This document shows, one piece after another, positions 1 through 6,254 of a DNA stretch of 8,913 bases (positions within the stretch are counted from its first letter, which is position 1; each line of letters begins with the position of its first letter). Both the position numbers and the translations under genes were made by a program. The stretch spans positions 1 to 8,913 of the forward strand of contig JAITVU010000242.1 in NCBI GenBank assembly GCA_031285645.1. Reading direction: 5' to 3'. Origin of the DNA: Oscillospiraceae bacterium (lineage in GTDB: Bacteria > Bacillota > Clostridia > Oscillospirales > Ruminococcaceae). The notes below the pieces were generated by a model. It worked only from the letters and a program-made list of their open reading frames with translations, made no database searches and was not told the origin of the DNA.

Positions 1-1109
1 GGGATTTGCGCTTGGTGACAGAGGGGGCGCATGAGTCGGACCTGCTTTCTGAAATACGGGAAATACCGGGTGTGTCCGGCTGTATCGCAAACCGGAAAAC
101 GGTTGCCACTGTGTTTCTGACGGAGGACATGTTGTCGGTCGCGCTGGCGGACCTGGGAGGGCCGGCGATACTTCGGGATACAAATATTGTGCCGACGGCG
201 GACGGCTATTGGGTGCAAGCGCCTTTGATCATTTTAGACGATGAGAGCTTTGCGTCGTACTGTTCGGATTTAGGGATCGCCATGCCCCCGCAATCGGCTA
301 TAGTCATCAACAAGATATGGGATAACCTGAATAGTCACTACCGTGAACCGGCATACATGGATTTTCTTGGAGAAATGCTGTCTGAAGATTTGCCTTTGTA
401 CACACAGGCTCAGGGAACCGAAGCTGCTGCGCTGCGCATTGGCGCTTATGCCGATGAACTTCCGCCGATCCGGGAAGAACACCAGGATTTTAGCCTGACC
501 ATGATCATGGATTACAGTGCCTATCGGATCATTGCGCCAAACCTGCCTGTTACAGAAACCTGCTATACCATACGCACTGTGTCTGAGGATGACATTCCGA
601 AAGTGCATGCCGTACTGCAGGAGATGGTTGCGGGACGTCCGTATGAAGTCGAGAATCGGATTATTGAGGCCGAATACAACGTTTCGGCAAGGAGGGCGCT
701 CTACCACATCATCGGTGTGCTATGCGGCATGTTGGCCGTAATTGGCTTGGCCAATGTGTTTTCCAATACACTGGGCTCACTCTACCAACGGCGGAGGGAG
801 TTTGCCCGGTATATATCAGTGGGCCTTACCCCGCAAGGCGTGAAAAGGGTGTTCTTTTTCGAGGGGCTTATGGTGAGCCTGCAGCCGATATTGCTCTCTT
901 TGCCGGCGGCTTTGGCCCTTCTGGCACTGTTCCTGAATACCAGCCGCCTGGAATTGGCCATATATCTGTCCAGAATGCCGATTGTCCCAATCGCAGTGTT
1001 TATGGCGCTGCTTTGTGCGTCTGTTGCTTTGGCCTATGCGCTGGGCTACCGCACGCTCGTGCTTAAAGGCGATATTGTGGATGTTTTGAAAGATGACACA
1101 GCGCTATGA
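1..1109 (+). CDS. FtsX-like ABC transporter permease, C-terminal part (5' truncated by window edge)
   Basis: The reading frame is already open at base 3 and has no convincing start: the first in-frame TTG, at 6, has no ribosome binding site. The gene therefore begins outside the window. About 367 residues are visible. Residues 1-230 are soluble and probably extracytoplasmic. Three hydrophobic segments follow at about 232-254, 284-310 and 326-348. Between the first two lies a basic cytoplasmic loop (QRRREFA at 261-267, then SVGLTPQGVKRVFFFEG), the signature of the FtsX/MacB permease domain, where the loop contacts the ATPase partner. By family knowledge it would be the membrane subunit of a mechanotransmitting or export ABC system; the substrate cannot be told. 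No ATPase gene is in view and it would have to lie upstream. The gene ends at TGA 1107-1109 and a terminator follows at 1163, so it is the last gene of its transcript. Confidence 0.85.
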   Translation, partial: DLRLVTEGAHESDLLSEIREIPGVSGCIANRKTVATVFLTEDMLSVALADLGGPAILRDTNIVPTADGYWVQAPLIILDDESFASYCSDLGIAMPPQSAIVINKIWDNLNSHYREPAYMDFLGEMLSEDLPLYTQAQGTEAAALRIGAYADELPPIREEHQDFSLTMIMDYSAYRIIAPNLPVTETCYTIRTVSEDDIPKVHAVLQEMVAGRPYEVENRIIEAEYNVSARRALYHIIGVLCGMLAVIGLANVFSNTLGSLYQRRREFARYISVGLTPQGVKRVFFFEGLMVSLQPILLSLPAALALLALFLNTSRLELAIYLSRMPIVPIAVFMALLCASVALAYALGYRTLVLKGDIVDVLKDDTAL

Positions 1110-1162
1110 GTTTTATAGCTGCAAGAGTAAACGCTCTCGGAGACAAAAAACTGGGGGCTTTT

Positions 1163-1193
1163 AAAAAAGACGGGGCTGAACCCGTCTTTTTTT
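1163..1193 (+). terminator. Intrinsic terminator of the FtsX-like permease transcript
   Basis: GACGGG (1169-1174) pairs with CCCGTC (1181-1186). The stem is flanked by an A run (1163-1168) and followed by seven T (1187-1193). The A and T runs can pair as well, so this may also work in reverse. It starts 54 bases after the permease stop codon. Confidence 0.9.
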
Positions 1194-1227
1194 GCTGCCG
1201 GTCAAAATATCCGGCGGTTCCAGAGCT

Positions 1228-1303
1228 CCTGAAAAGGTTTCAGGCACTTTGAGTGCAGAGGTATGCGGAAGGACCCGGCTCGCAAATCAAATTACTTGCG
1301 GGC
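1228..1303. other. Cluster of three short hairpins in a gene-free stretch
   Basis: Positions 1194-1525 hold no convincing gene: the 71-codon open frame at 1192-1407 lacks a ribosome binding site and a recognisable product. Inside are CCTGAAA/TTTCAGG (1228-1234 with 1238-1244), GCACT/AGTGC (1244-1248 with 1252-1256, sharing one base with the first) and CGCAA/TTGCG (1281-1285 with 1296-1300, extendable by a G-U and two further pairs). No known riboswitch or small RNA core is recognised. They could be remnants, a small RNA, or chance. Confidence 0.3.
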
Positions 1304-1327
1304 GGCGCATTTTATTACCAGTTTTTC

Positions 1328-1356
1328 TTGCTTTTTACATTTTGTTAACTTATAAT
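1328..1356 (+). promoter_or_regulatory. Candidate sigma-A promoter of the TIM-barrel gene
   Basis: TTGCTT (1328-1333), a 17-bp spacer and a perfect TATAAT (1351-1356). Initiation near 1363 would give a leader of about 160 bases. A second TATAAT at 1475-1480 lies 45 bases before the start codon but has no recognisable -35 box, so it is the weaker candidate. Confidence 0.45.
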
Positions 1357-1375
1357 GATCATGGACAGAGTAGGC

Positions 1376-1442
1376 ACAATGTCATAATTGAAGATGGCGT
1401 TTTTTAAAACGGAAATGGACATTGTTTGCTGTATTGATACAG
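1376..1442. promoter_or_regulatory. Inverted repeats in the leader of the TIM-barrel gene (possible operator sites)
   Basis: ACAATGTC (1376-1383) is the exact inverse of GACATTGT (1418-1425). A second palindrome, CTGTAT-TG-ATACAG, spans 1429-1442. Both lie between the two candidate -10 boxes of the downstream gene, so they could be regulator sites or form leader RNA structure. GACATTGT occurs again in the promoter region of the VanY-like gene at 7882-7889. Confidence 0.3.
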
Positions 1443-1525
1443 TACCGTAGGGGGAAGGCGACAGATTCAGTAGGTATAATGCTGGTTTTGCACCGGAATT
1501 ATAAAAACATAAAAGGAGACTGAGT

Positions 1526-2455
1526 ATGGCTTACTTAAACAACATGAAGACAGGTTGGATCGGATTCATCTACCCGCCGCCGCCGGAAATCACCGATACG
1601 GTCGACAAGCTGATCTGGCAGATGGAGCGCGCGAAGGAGTGGGGCTGCACTGTTTTACAGCCTGTAGCGCCGTTGCCTCAGGACGATCCGGCGGCTCTTA
1701 AAAAGATCAAGGACGCGATGGCTCAATATGATATCGAGTATGAGTATCGCTGCCCGCGCGATATCTTTTTCCTGAGCACGCTTAAAGGAGACGAACAGAA
1801 AAAAGCCATTGATAGCCTTCAGACCGAGATTGACTGGGTTAAGAATTTCGGCGGAAAAATCATGCGCTGCGGCTACGGCGCGCTCAAGCTGGAAACAACC
1901 CGCTGGAACTTAACGCCCGGCAAAACCAAGGACGATCAGCTCAAAATGATCGTCGAGAGCCTTAAAATCGCGGCCCCGATGTTTGAGAAAGCTGGTATTT
2001 ATTTCGCGCAGGAAAACCATCTTGACTTCTCCGGCAAGGAAATCGCCGGAATTTTCGAAGAGATCAACTCGCCCAATATGGGCATCGCTTTAGATACTGC
2101 CAATGGTTTCGGCGTGCTTGTCGATCCGAACCTCGATGTGGAATATATGGCGCCCTGGGCCATTACCAGCCATATTAAGGACACGAAAGTCATCGATGAG
2201 GACCGCACCGAAAAGAAAGCGGCGTATTTTCCGATGACCCCGGTCGGCTGCCCGCTGGGTGAAGGCAACCTTGATATCCCCAAGGCTGTTAAGCTGATTG
2301 CCGAGAAATCCCGCTATCCGGAGGGTTTCCATCTGATTATCGAGCAGGGCTGGTTTGGCAGCGAAGCTGAAAAAGCCGGTATGGGCGACTATGAATACGC
2401 GCGCTATGTACTGGATAAAAGCATCAAATACCTGCAAAAATTGATCACGGTTTGA
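1526..2455 (+). CDS. Sugar phosphate isomerase/epimerase family protein (xylose-isomerase-like TIM barrel)
   Basis: The ATG at 1526 has a strong AAGGAG (1513-1518) seven bases upstream. The product is 309 residues, a normal length for this family of single-domain TIM barrels, and has no signal peptide, so it is cytoplasmic. Four carboxylate/histidine positions match the usual divalent-metal site: E163 in AQENH, D190 in ALDTAN, H216 in SHIKD and E273 in IIEQGW. GEGNLD (245-250) is also typical of the last barrel strands. By family knowledge such enzymes move hydrogen between adjacent carbons of a sugar, keto-sugar or inositol derivative (IolE, IolI, hydroxypyruvate isomerase, tagatose epimerase relatives). 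The substrate cannot be assigned: no kinase, dehydrogenase, sugar transporter or regulator lies next to it. A proline-rich YPPPP near residue 16 is unusual. It appears monocistronic and converges on dinB. An AP-endonuclease-2-like fold member with another role remains possible. Confidence 0.85.
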   Translation: MAYLNNMKTGWIGFIYPPPPEITDTVDKLIWQMERAKEWGCTVLQPVAPLPQDDPAALKKIKDAMAQYDIEYEYRCPRDIFFLSTLKGDEQKKAIDSLQTEIDWVKNFGGKIMRCGYGALKLETTRWNLTPGKTKDDQLKMIVESLKIAAPMFEKAGIYFAQENHLDFSGKEIAGIFEEINSPNMGIALDTANGFGVLVDPNLDVEYMAPWAITSHIKDTKVIDEDRTEKKAAYFPMTPVGCPLGEGNLDIPKAVKLIAEKSRYPEGFHLIIEQGWFGSEAEKAGMGDYEYARYVLDKSIKYLQKLITV

Positions 2456-2468
2456 TCCTGTATATTAA

Positions 2469-2517
2469 AACAAACACGCCCGATATCGTTTTTTTAACGA
2501 TATCGGGCGTGTTTGTT
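2469..2517. terminator. Shared bidirectional terminator with a perfect 22-bp stem
   Basis: Positions 2469-2490 are the exact reverse complement of 2496-2517, separated by a TTTTT loop. The hairpin sits between the stop codons of two convergent genes, the TIM-barrel gene (ends 2455) and dinB (ends 2525). The minus-strand side continues into T-rich sequence, while the plus-strand side lacks a clean U run. It most likely ends both transcripts. Confidence 0.8.
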
Positions 2518-2524
2518 ATGGGAT

Positions 2525-3739
2525 TTATTCGGGATCAAGTGCTTGTTCGCTTTTGCTTAACTCGTTTTCAGCCTCCAATTCGTGTCCGGTTTTGATGATG
2601 CCGGCGCCGTATTTTTTCTGCAGCGCCAACAATTTGCCGTCCAACATCTTTTTACGCTGTTGGGACCGGACGGTTCCGATATCCTCAAGGGAGTATTGGT
2701 GATACGGTTCATCCGTCAGGTTGCCGAGGCTGATACCGATCAGGCGAATGGGCGCGCGCGGAATCGAATCCAGCAACGCGCAAGCTGTTTTTGAGATATC
2801 GGTGGCGTTATTCGTCGGCTCCCCGCTCTTTGAGCGCGTGATGGATTTCATATCCTGATATGTGATTTTCAGCGTGACGGTCTGCGCGTACAGCCCGGCC
2901 AGGCGGGTTTTCATGCTGAGTTCCTTTGCCTGAATAATAAGGACTTTTTTCAGATAAGCGTGATCCGTGATATCCTGTTGAAACGTCAGCTCCCGGCCGA
3001 TGGATTTCGCCTCCGCCTGATCCCACGGCGTCACCTCCCGCGCGTCAACGCCGTTGGCCAGCTCGACAATCTGCCTGCCGTGCTTGCCGAACATGGACGC
3101 AACCAGCTGCTCATGGCGCAGAATATCCCGGACGGTATGGATACCCGCCCCCGCCAGTTTTTCGGCGGTTTTCTCACCGACGGTATAGAGGATACGCACA
3201 CTGCGCTCCATAATCAGGTTTTTGTAGAAGCCGGCGTCGGGAATCTCAAAGTAGCCGTTGGGCTTTTTTTCCTCGCTGGCGAGCTTGGCCGCCGTCATGC
3301 AGTAGCCAACCCCAATGGAGCAGGTGAGGCCCGTCTCAGTCAGGGTCCGCCCCTTGATAGAGCGCGCAATGGCGGCGGCACTCCCAAAAAGCCGCAATGA
3401 CCCCGTGACATCCATGTAGCCCTCATCCAAAGAGATGTACTCGACAATATTGGTATAGTCGTTCCAAATGGTGTGCAGCGCGTCTGAAACCGTTTTGTAC
3501 TTATGCATATCGGGATGCATGTAAATTCCGTGAGGACAGCGCCGGTACGCCTCGCTGATGCTCATGGCGGAGCGCACGCCGTATTGCCGCGCCTCGTAGC
3601 TGCAGGTGGAGACGACGCCGCGCTCGCTGGGAAGTGCGCCGATGATCAGCGGCTTTCCGGCAAGATCGGGATTGTCCCGCACTTCGACGGCGGCGTAAAA
3701 GGCATCCATATCGACATGGAGAATGGTTTTGCCCGGCAT
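2525..3739 (-). CDS. dinB: DNA polymerase IV (Y-family translesion polymerase)
   Basis: The product has 404 residues, slightly longer than E. coli Pol IV. The N-terminal HVDMDAFYAAVE supplies catalytic D10; Y15 is at the steric-gate position that excludes ribonucleotides. YISLDEGYMDVTG carries D105 and E106, the other metal ligands. SIGVGYCMTAAKLASEEKKP (141-160) is the clostridial form of the palm motif. A thumb helix-hairpin-helix region (about 180-230, VGEKTAEKLAGAGI) and the little-finger domain (about 245-345) follow. At 348-352, where many relatives have a QLSLF beta-clamp peptide, it reads QYSLE, so clamp binding may be weakened. A KKYG segment follows near 376. By family knowledge it copies past DNA lesions and is error-prone. 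The ATG at 3739 has AAAGGGGG eight bases upstream. It is a single-gene unit; no clostridial LexA box (GAAC-N4-GTTC type) is seen, but tandem repeats lie upstream. Confidence 0.95.
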   Translation of the reverse strand: MPGKTILHVDMDAFYAAVEVRDNPDLAGKPLIIGALPSERGVVSTCSYEARQYGVRSAMSISEAYRRCPHGIYMHPDMHKYKTVSDALHTIWNDYTNIVEYISLDEGYMDVTGSLRLFGSAAAIARSIKGRTLTETGLTCSIGVGYCMTAAKLASEEKKPNGYFEIPDAGFYKNLIMERSVRILYTVGEKTAEKLAGAGIHTVRDILRHEQLVASMFGKHGRQIVELANGVDAREVTPWDQAEAKSIGRELTFQQDITDHAYLKKVLIIQAKELSMKTRLAGLYAQTVTLKITYQDMKSITRSKSGEPTNNATDISKTACALLDSIPRAPIRLIGISLGNLTDEPYHQYSLEDIGTVRSQQRKKMLDGKLLALQKKYGAGIIKTGHELEAENELSKSEQALDPE

Positions 3740-3776
3740 GGCCGCCGCCCCCTTTATGCTGTGTGCTGTTTATGAC

Positions 3777-3782
3777 ATTATA
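3777..3782 (-). promoter_or_regulatory. Likely -10 box of dinB
   Basis: A perfect TATAAT on the minus strand, 37 bases before the dinB start codon. The -35 region at the usual spacing (around 3800-3805) reads CATTAA, a poor match, and lies inside a block of tandem repeats. A weak core promoter helped by a bound activator would fit this layout. Confidence 0.5.
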
Positions 3783-3787
3783 CCAAA

Positions 3788-3847
3788 AATATGGTGTAGT
3801 TAATGACAATTTGGTTTAGTGAAAGACAATATGGTGTGTCAAAAGAG
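3788..3847. repeat. Three tandem imperfect 20-bp repeats upstream of dinB
   Basis: The copies are 3788-3807, 3808-3827 and 3828-3847, with an exact period of 20. On the plus strand each begins AAT(A/T)TGGT(G/T)T. Copies 1 and 2 share AATnTGGTnTAGT and end in GAC; copy 3 diverges at its 3' end. They start six bases upstream of the dinB -10 box and cover its -35 region. Two helical turns per unit would put each copy on the same DNA face, as expected for cooperative binding of a regulator. The regulator is unknown. Confidence 0.6.
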
Positions 3848-3910
3848 GGGAGAGTCCGCCTTCGAAAGCTTAAATGCAAATATAAAATTCTATATTTTAA
3901 TTTATTGTAA

Positions 3911-3935
3911 ATAATGCAATATTTAATTGCATTAT
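3911..3935. promoter_or_regulatory. Candidate operator: perfect 10-bp inverted repeat over a -35 box
   Basis: ATAATGCAAT (3911-3920) and ATTGCATTAT (3926-3935) are exact inverse copies separated by ATTTA. The right arm contains the -35 hexamer of the propeller gene's promoter. A dimeric regulator bound here would block RNA polymerase. The sequence is AT-rich, so chance is not excluded, but 10 of 10 matched positions is striking. Confidence 0.5.
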
Positions 3936-3955
3936 AAGAACATGTGTGCTAAAAT
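3927..3955 (+). promoter_or_regulatory. Extended -10 promoter of the propeller/MucBP gene
   Basis: TTGCAT (3927-3932), a 17-bp spacer and TAAAAT (3950-3955), preceded by the extended -10 dinucleotide TG at 3947-3948. Transcription would start near 3962 and give a leader of about 90 bases. Confidence 0.7.
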
Positions 3956-3973
3956 AGAGTTAAGGCATTGATC

Positions 3974-4030
3974 TACAGGGGGATACCCGATACGGTAAAG
4001 GATGCGCCTGAGAGAATAGGGACTATGACA
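3974..4030 (+). other. Leader segment with possible weak RNA structure
   Basis: This GC-richer island sits in the leader of the propeller gene. CAGG (3976-3979) can pair with CCTG (4007-4010), enclosing TACC/GGTA (3984-3987 with 3994-3997). It fits none of the riboswitch cores considered (TPP, cyclic-di-GMP, THF, glycine); a CTGAGAG at 4008-4014 recalls the TPP core but the rest is missing. The function is unknown and the structure may be incidental. Confidence 0.2.
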
Positions 4031-4050
4031 TAATGAAAGGTAGGGACAAA

Positions 4051-6054
4051 ATGAGTAATATGTTGATAAATCAGAGTGGAAGAAGTTTTTCTGCGCCAGT
4101 GGAGGCGAGGCCGTTGCCGACAAATATTTCAATGACAGGATACGACTTTGAGAAATCTTTCCCTCTTCTTGAATGTGGGGTTTTTGATGGACAAAATATC
4201 TGGTTGCTAGATGAGTGTCTAACAAAATTTAGCGTTGTAACCAAGCAATTTGCTTATTATGAAATTAAAAATGGTATCAATGGTAATGAAGGTCTTTTAG
4301 AATCAAATCTGAATTACAGATTTTCAACAAGAGGCGTATTTGACGGTAAATATTTATGGTTTTTAGCTTCCTCTTATGCAAGATTAATAAGAGTTGATCC
4401 ACAGTCTGGAACGATTAAGGGATATCTAATTGAGAACGGTGTAAACGGAAATTTAAATTTACCAGACCCATCACAATTTTTTATGTGGGCAATGGTATTT
4501 GACGGACATTATGTGTGGAGTTTAGTTGGACCCGAGGATAAAAAACGGCTTATTCGTTTGGATCCTCAGACAGCTACTTTAACAGGTTTTGATTTATGGG
4601 AAAGTGGCAATAGATACCAAAATATGGTATTTGATGGCAGAAATTTGTGGTTTATTCCATTTAAGGGAATCTATAATTTGTCGAAGTTGTCACTTGATAA
4701 CATGAGTCTGACAGAGTATGAATGGCTCGGTGAGAATCTAGGAAACATAAATCAGAATATTCAGATATCAACATGCGGAGCTTTTGATGGTAATTGTATA
4801 TGGATTATACCGGATGGCGCTGCGAATCGAATTGTAAAATTTAATCCGGTTACAGAGAGGTTTACAGGATTTAGTTATCAGAATGGTGTTAATGGAAATT
4901 CAAATATTCCTGAGTATGTAATGTCGAAATCGTGCATTTTCGATGGCAAGTATCTTTGGATAAATCCATATGATGCGTCACAGACAGGTACATATAAATT
5001 AATACGATTGAACCATGAAACAGGTAGTATGCTTGGATATCCTTTCTCAGGATTAAATGTCGAAAATAAACCTTGGAATAATGATATTGTATTTGATGGT
5101 ACGGATTTATGGATAGTCCCAAACGGGTTGAAAAATTTAGTACGAGTGCATTCAGCCACCGACAACACCTTCGCCGTCTCCGAAGACTACCAAAACGAAA
5201 ACGGCACACCCATCAAGCCCGGCATCATCAAGTGGATCGATTCCGGCGCCGACTACGCGCAGACAGCGCCCGTCATCCCCGGCTACCACTGCGTCGGCCA
5301 CAAGCTGGACGGCGGTGCCATGCAGCCCGGCAAACGCGCCGAAATCGCCAATGTCACCGCGAACCACACTGTCGTCTTTGTCTACGCCGAGGGCGACGAT
5401 CCCGGCGACGCATTCACCATAACAGAGGATTACGAGGCCGAATCGGGTGTCACGCTCGCGCCGCAAACCACAACAACAGTCGCGGCGGGGGACGCCTACG
5501 CCAAGGACGCGCCCGCAATCTCCGGTTATCACTGCATCGGCTATAAGCTGGACGGCGGCGCACTTATTGCAAACGCAGCTGTTGAGATCGCCAGCGTGCA
5601 GAATAACCACGCCGTCATCTTTGTCTACGCGGAAGGGGACGGCCCCGATCCGGGCGACGACTTTGTGATCACGGAGCGGTATGTCAACAGGCTCACCGGC
5701 GCCGAAATCCAGCCGGAAACCGTCACAACGGTTGCGGCGGGGGCTGATTACAGCAAGACAGCGCCCAGGCTTTCAGGCTACAAGCGCGTCGGCCACACTG
5801 TTGACGCGGGGGCGTTGTCGGGGAGCTTCACGGCGTCAATCCAAAACGTCCGGGCCGACCATATCGTCGTTTTCCTGTATGAACCCGGCGATGAGGACGG
5901 CGGTTCCGACGGCAAGGATTGTTGCTGCGGGCACGGGTCCATTGATGTTCACATTAAACTGCCTTTGTGCAACAACAGCGAGATGCTTAAAGAGCTGACT
6001 CAGTTAGTGTCGGCGGCTAAGGGCTGCGATTGTAATTGCGGCTGTATTAAATAG
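4051..6054 (+). CDS. Mosaic protein: seven-bladed beta-propeller, three MucBP-like repeats, Cys-rich tail
   Basis: I do not recognise a named family for the whole protein (667 residues). Seven units with FDGxx(L/I/V)W start at residues 45, 97, 150, 195, 245, 297 and 348, spaced 45-53, each with an (I/V)R(L/V)DP-like strand. The seventh lacks its last strand, while the N-terminus offers a matching SMTGY (27-31), as in propeller ring closure. NGVNGN or NGINGN recurs in blades 1, 2 and 5. Three repeats of about 82 residues follow (374, 455, 538), each with GY(H/K)..G...D.GAL/M and (F/V)VYAEG-like ends, joined by acidic Gly/Pro/Asp linkers: MucBP-like. The tail has C624-626, C640, C659, C661, C663 and C665. 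No signal peptide, membrane segment or LPxTG is visible. DNA is AT-rich before about 5150 and GC-rich after. ATG 4051 is preferred because AGGTAGGG precedes it; ATG 4033 would add six residues. Role unknown: surface adhesin or spore-surface protein are guesses. Confidence 0.8.
   Translation: MSNMLINQSGRSFSAPVEARPLPTNISMTGYDFEKSFPLLECGVFDGQNIWLLDECLTKFSVVTKQFAYYEIKNGINGNEGLLESNLNYRFSTRGVFDGKYLWFLASSYARLIRVDPQSGTIKGYLIENGVNGNLNLPDPSQFFMWAMVFDGHYVWSLVGPEDKKRLIRLDPQTATLTGFDLWESGNRYQNMVFDGRNLWFIPFKGIYNLSKLSLDNMSLTEYEWLGENLGNINQNIQISTCGAFDGNCIWIIPDGAANRIVKFNPVTERFTGFSYQNGVNGNSNIPEYVMSKSCIFDGKYLWINPYDASQTGTYKLIRLNHETGSMLGYPFSGLNVENKPWNNDIVFDGTDLWIVPNGLKNLVRVHSATDNTFAVSEDYQNENGTPIKPGIIKWIDSGADYAQTAPVIPGYHCVGHKLDGGAMQPGKRAEIANVTANHTVVFVYAEGDDPGDAFTITEDYEAESGVTLAPQTTTTVAAGDAYAKDAPAISGYHCIGYKLDGGALIANAAVEIASVQNNHAVIFVYAEGDGPDPGDDFVITERYVNRLTGAEIQPETVTTVAAGADYSKTAPRLSGYKRVGHTVDAGALSGSFTASIQNVRADHIVVFLYEPGDEDGGSDGKDCCCGHGSIDVHIKLPLCNNSEMLKELTQLVSAAKGCDCNCGCIK
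5170..5880 (+). repeat. Three MucBP-like coding repeats, about 245 bases each
   Basis: The encoded repeats begin at about 5170 (FAVSEDY), 5413 (FTITEDY) and 5662 (FVITERY). Units 1 and 2 are more alike than unit 3, sharing SGYHC or PGYHC and KLDGGA. All lie in the GC-rich half of the gene. They probably arose by internal duplication and could change number by recombination. Confidence 0.75.
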
Positions 6055-6069
6055 GTATCATAATTTTTA

Positions 6070-6093
6070 AGCCCCCGGATTAATCCGGGGGCT
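6070..6093 (+). terminator. Terminator hairpin after the propeller/MucBP gene
   Basis: A perfect 24-base palindrome, 6070-6093, with a GC-rich stem (GCCCCCGGA / TCCGGGGGC), starts 16 bases after the stop codon. It is followed by CCTTTACTG rather than a full U run, so termination may be partial. Confidence 0.7.
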
Positions 6094-6127
6094 CCTTTAC
6101 TGTCCGTAGAGAATCGACAAAATGTAA

Positions 6128-6171
6128 GGCGGCCTCCAAAAAGAAGCGCCGCCACACATATGTATGTGTGG
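6128..6171. other. Overlapping hairpins between convergent genes
   Basis: GGCGGC (6128-6133) can pair with GCCGCC (6148-6153); alternatively CCACACATA (6152-6160) pairs with TATGTGTGG (6163-6171), followed by ATTTT. The two stems share 6152-6153 and exclude each other at their ends. A further TGTAAAG/CTTTACA pair lies at 6224-6230 and 6239-6245. They probably serve as terminators, including for the minus-strand gene ending at 6255. No gene is supported in 6094-6254. Confidence 0.4.
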
Positions 6172-6254
6172 ATTTTGCGTATACAGTCAGGCGAATTTAC
6201 CCTGTATCACAACAATACTCATGTGTAAAGTTTTTGGGCTTTACATGCGGCAAT

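Noticed and set aside
1192..1407. 71-codon open frame after the permease terminator
   Set aside because: It starts inside the terminator T run, has no ribosome binding site, overlaps several hairpins and a promoter, and its product has no recognisable features.
3788..3847. CRISPR array
   Set aside because: The 20-base units are directly adjacent without spacers, are imperfect, and no cas gene is nearby; they fit regulator sites better.
3974..4030. TPP or cyclic-di-GMP riboswitch in the leader of the propeller gene
   Set aside because: Only a CTGAGAG fragment resembles the TPP core; the remaining conserved segments and long pairings are absent, and the cyclic-di-GMP core does not fit.
3860..5160. 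Insertion sequence or integron cassette carrying the AT-rich segment
   Set aside because: No transposase or integrase gene, no terminal inverted repeats and no matching direct repeats were seen at the two composition borders; homologous exchange is simpler.
5152..5610. Long minus-strand and alternative-frame open frames opposite the MucBP-like repeats
   Set aside because: They arise from the repetitive GC-rich coding sequence, lack ribosome binding sites, and give low-complexity products; the plus frame has clear domain repeats.
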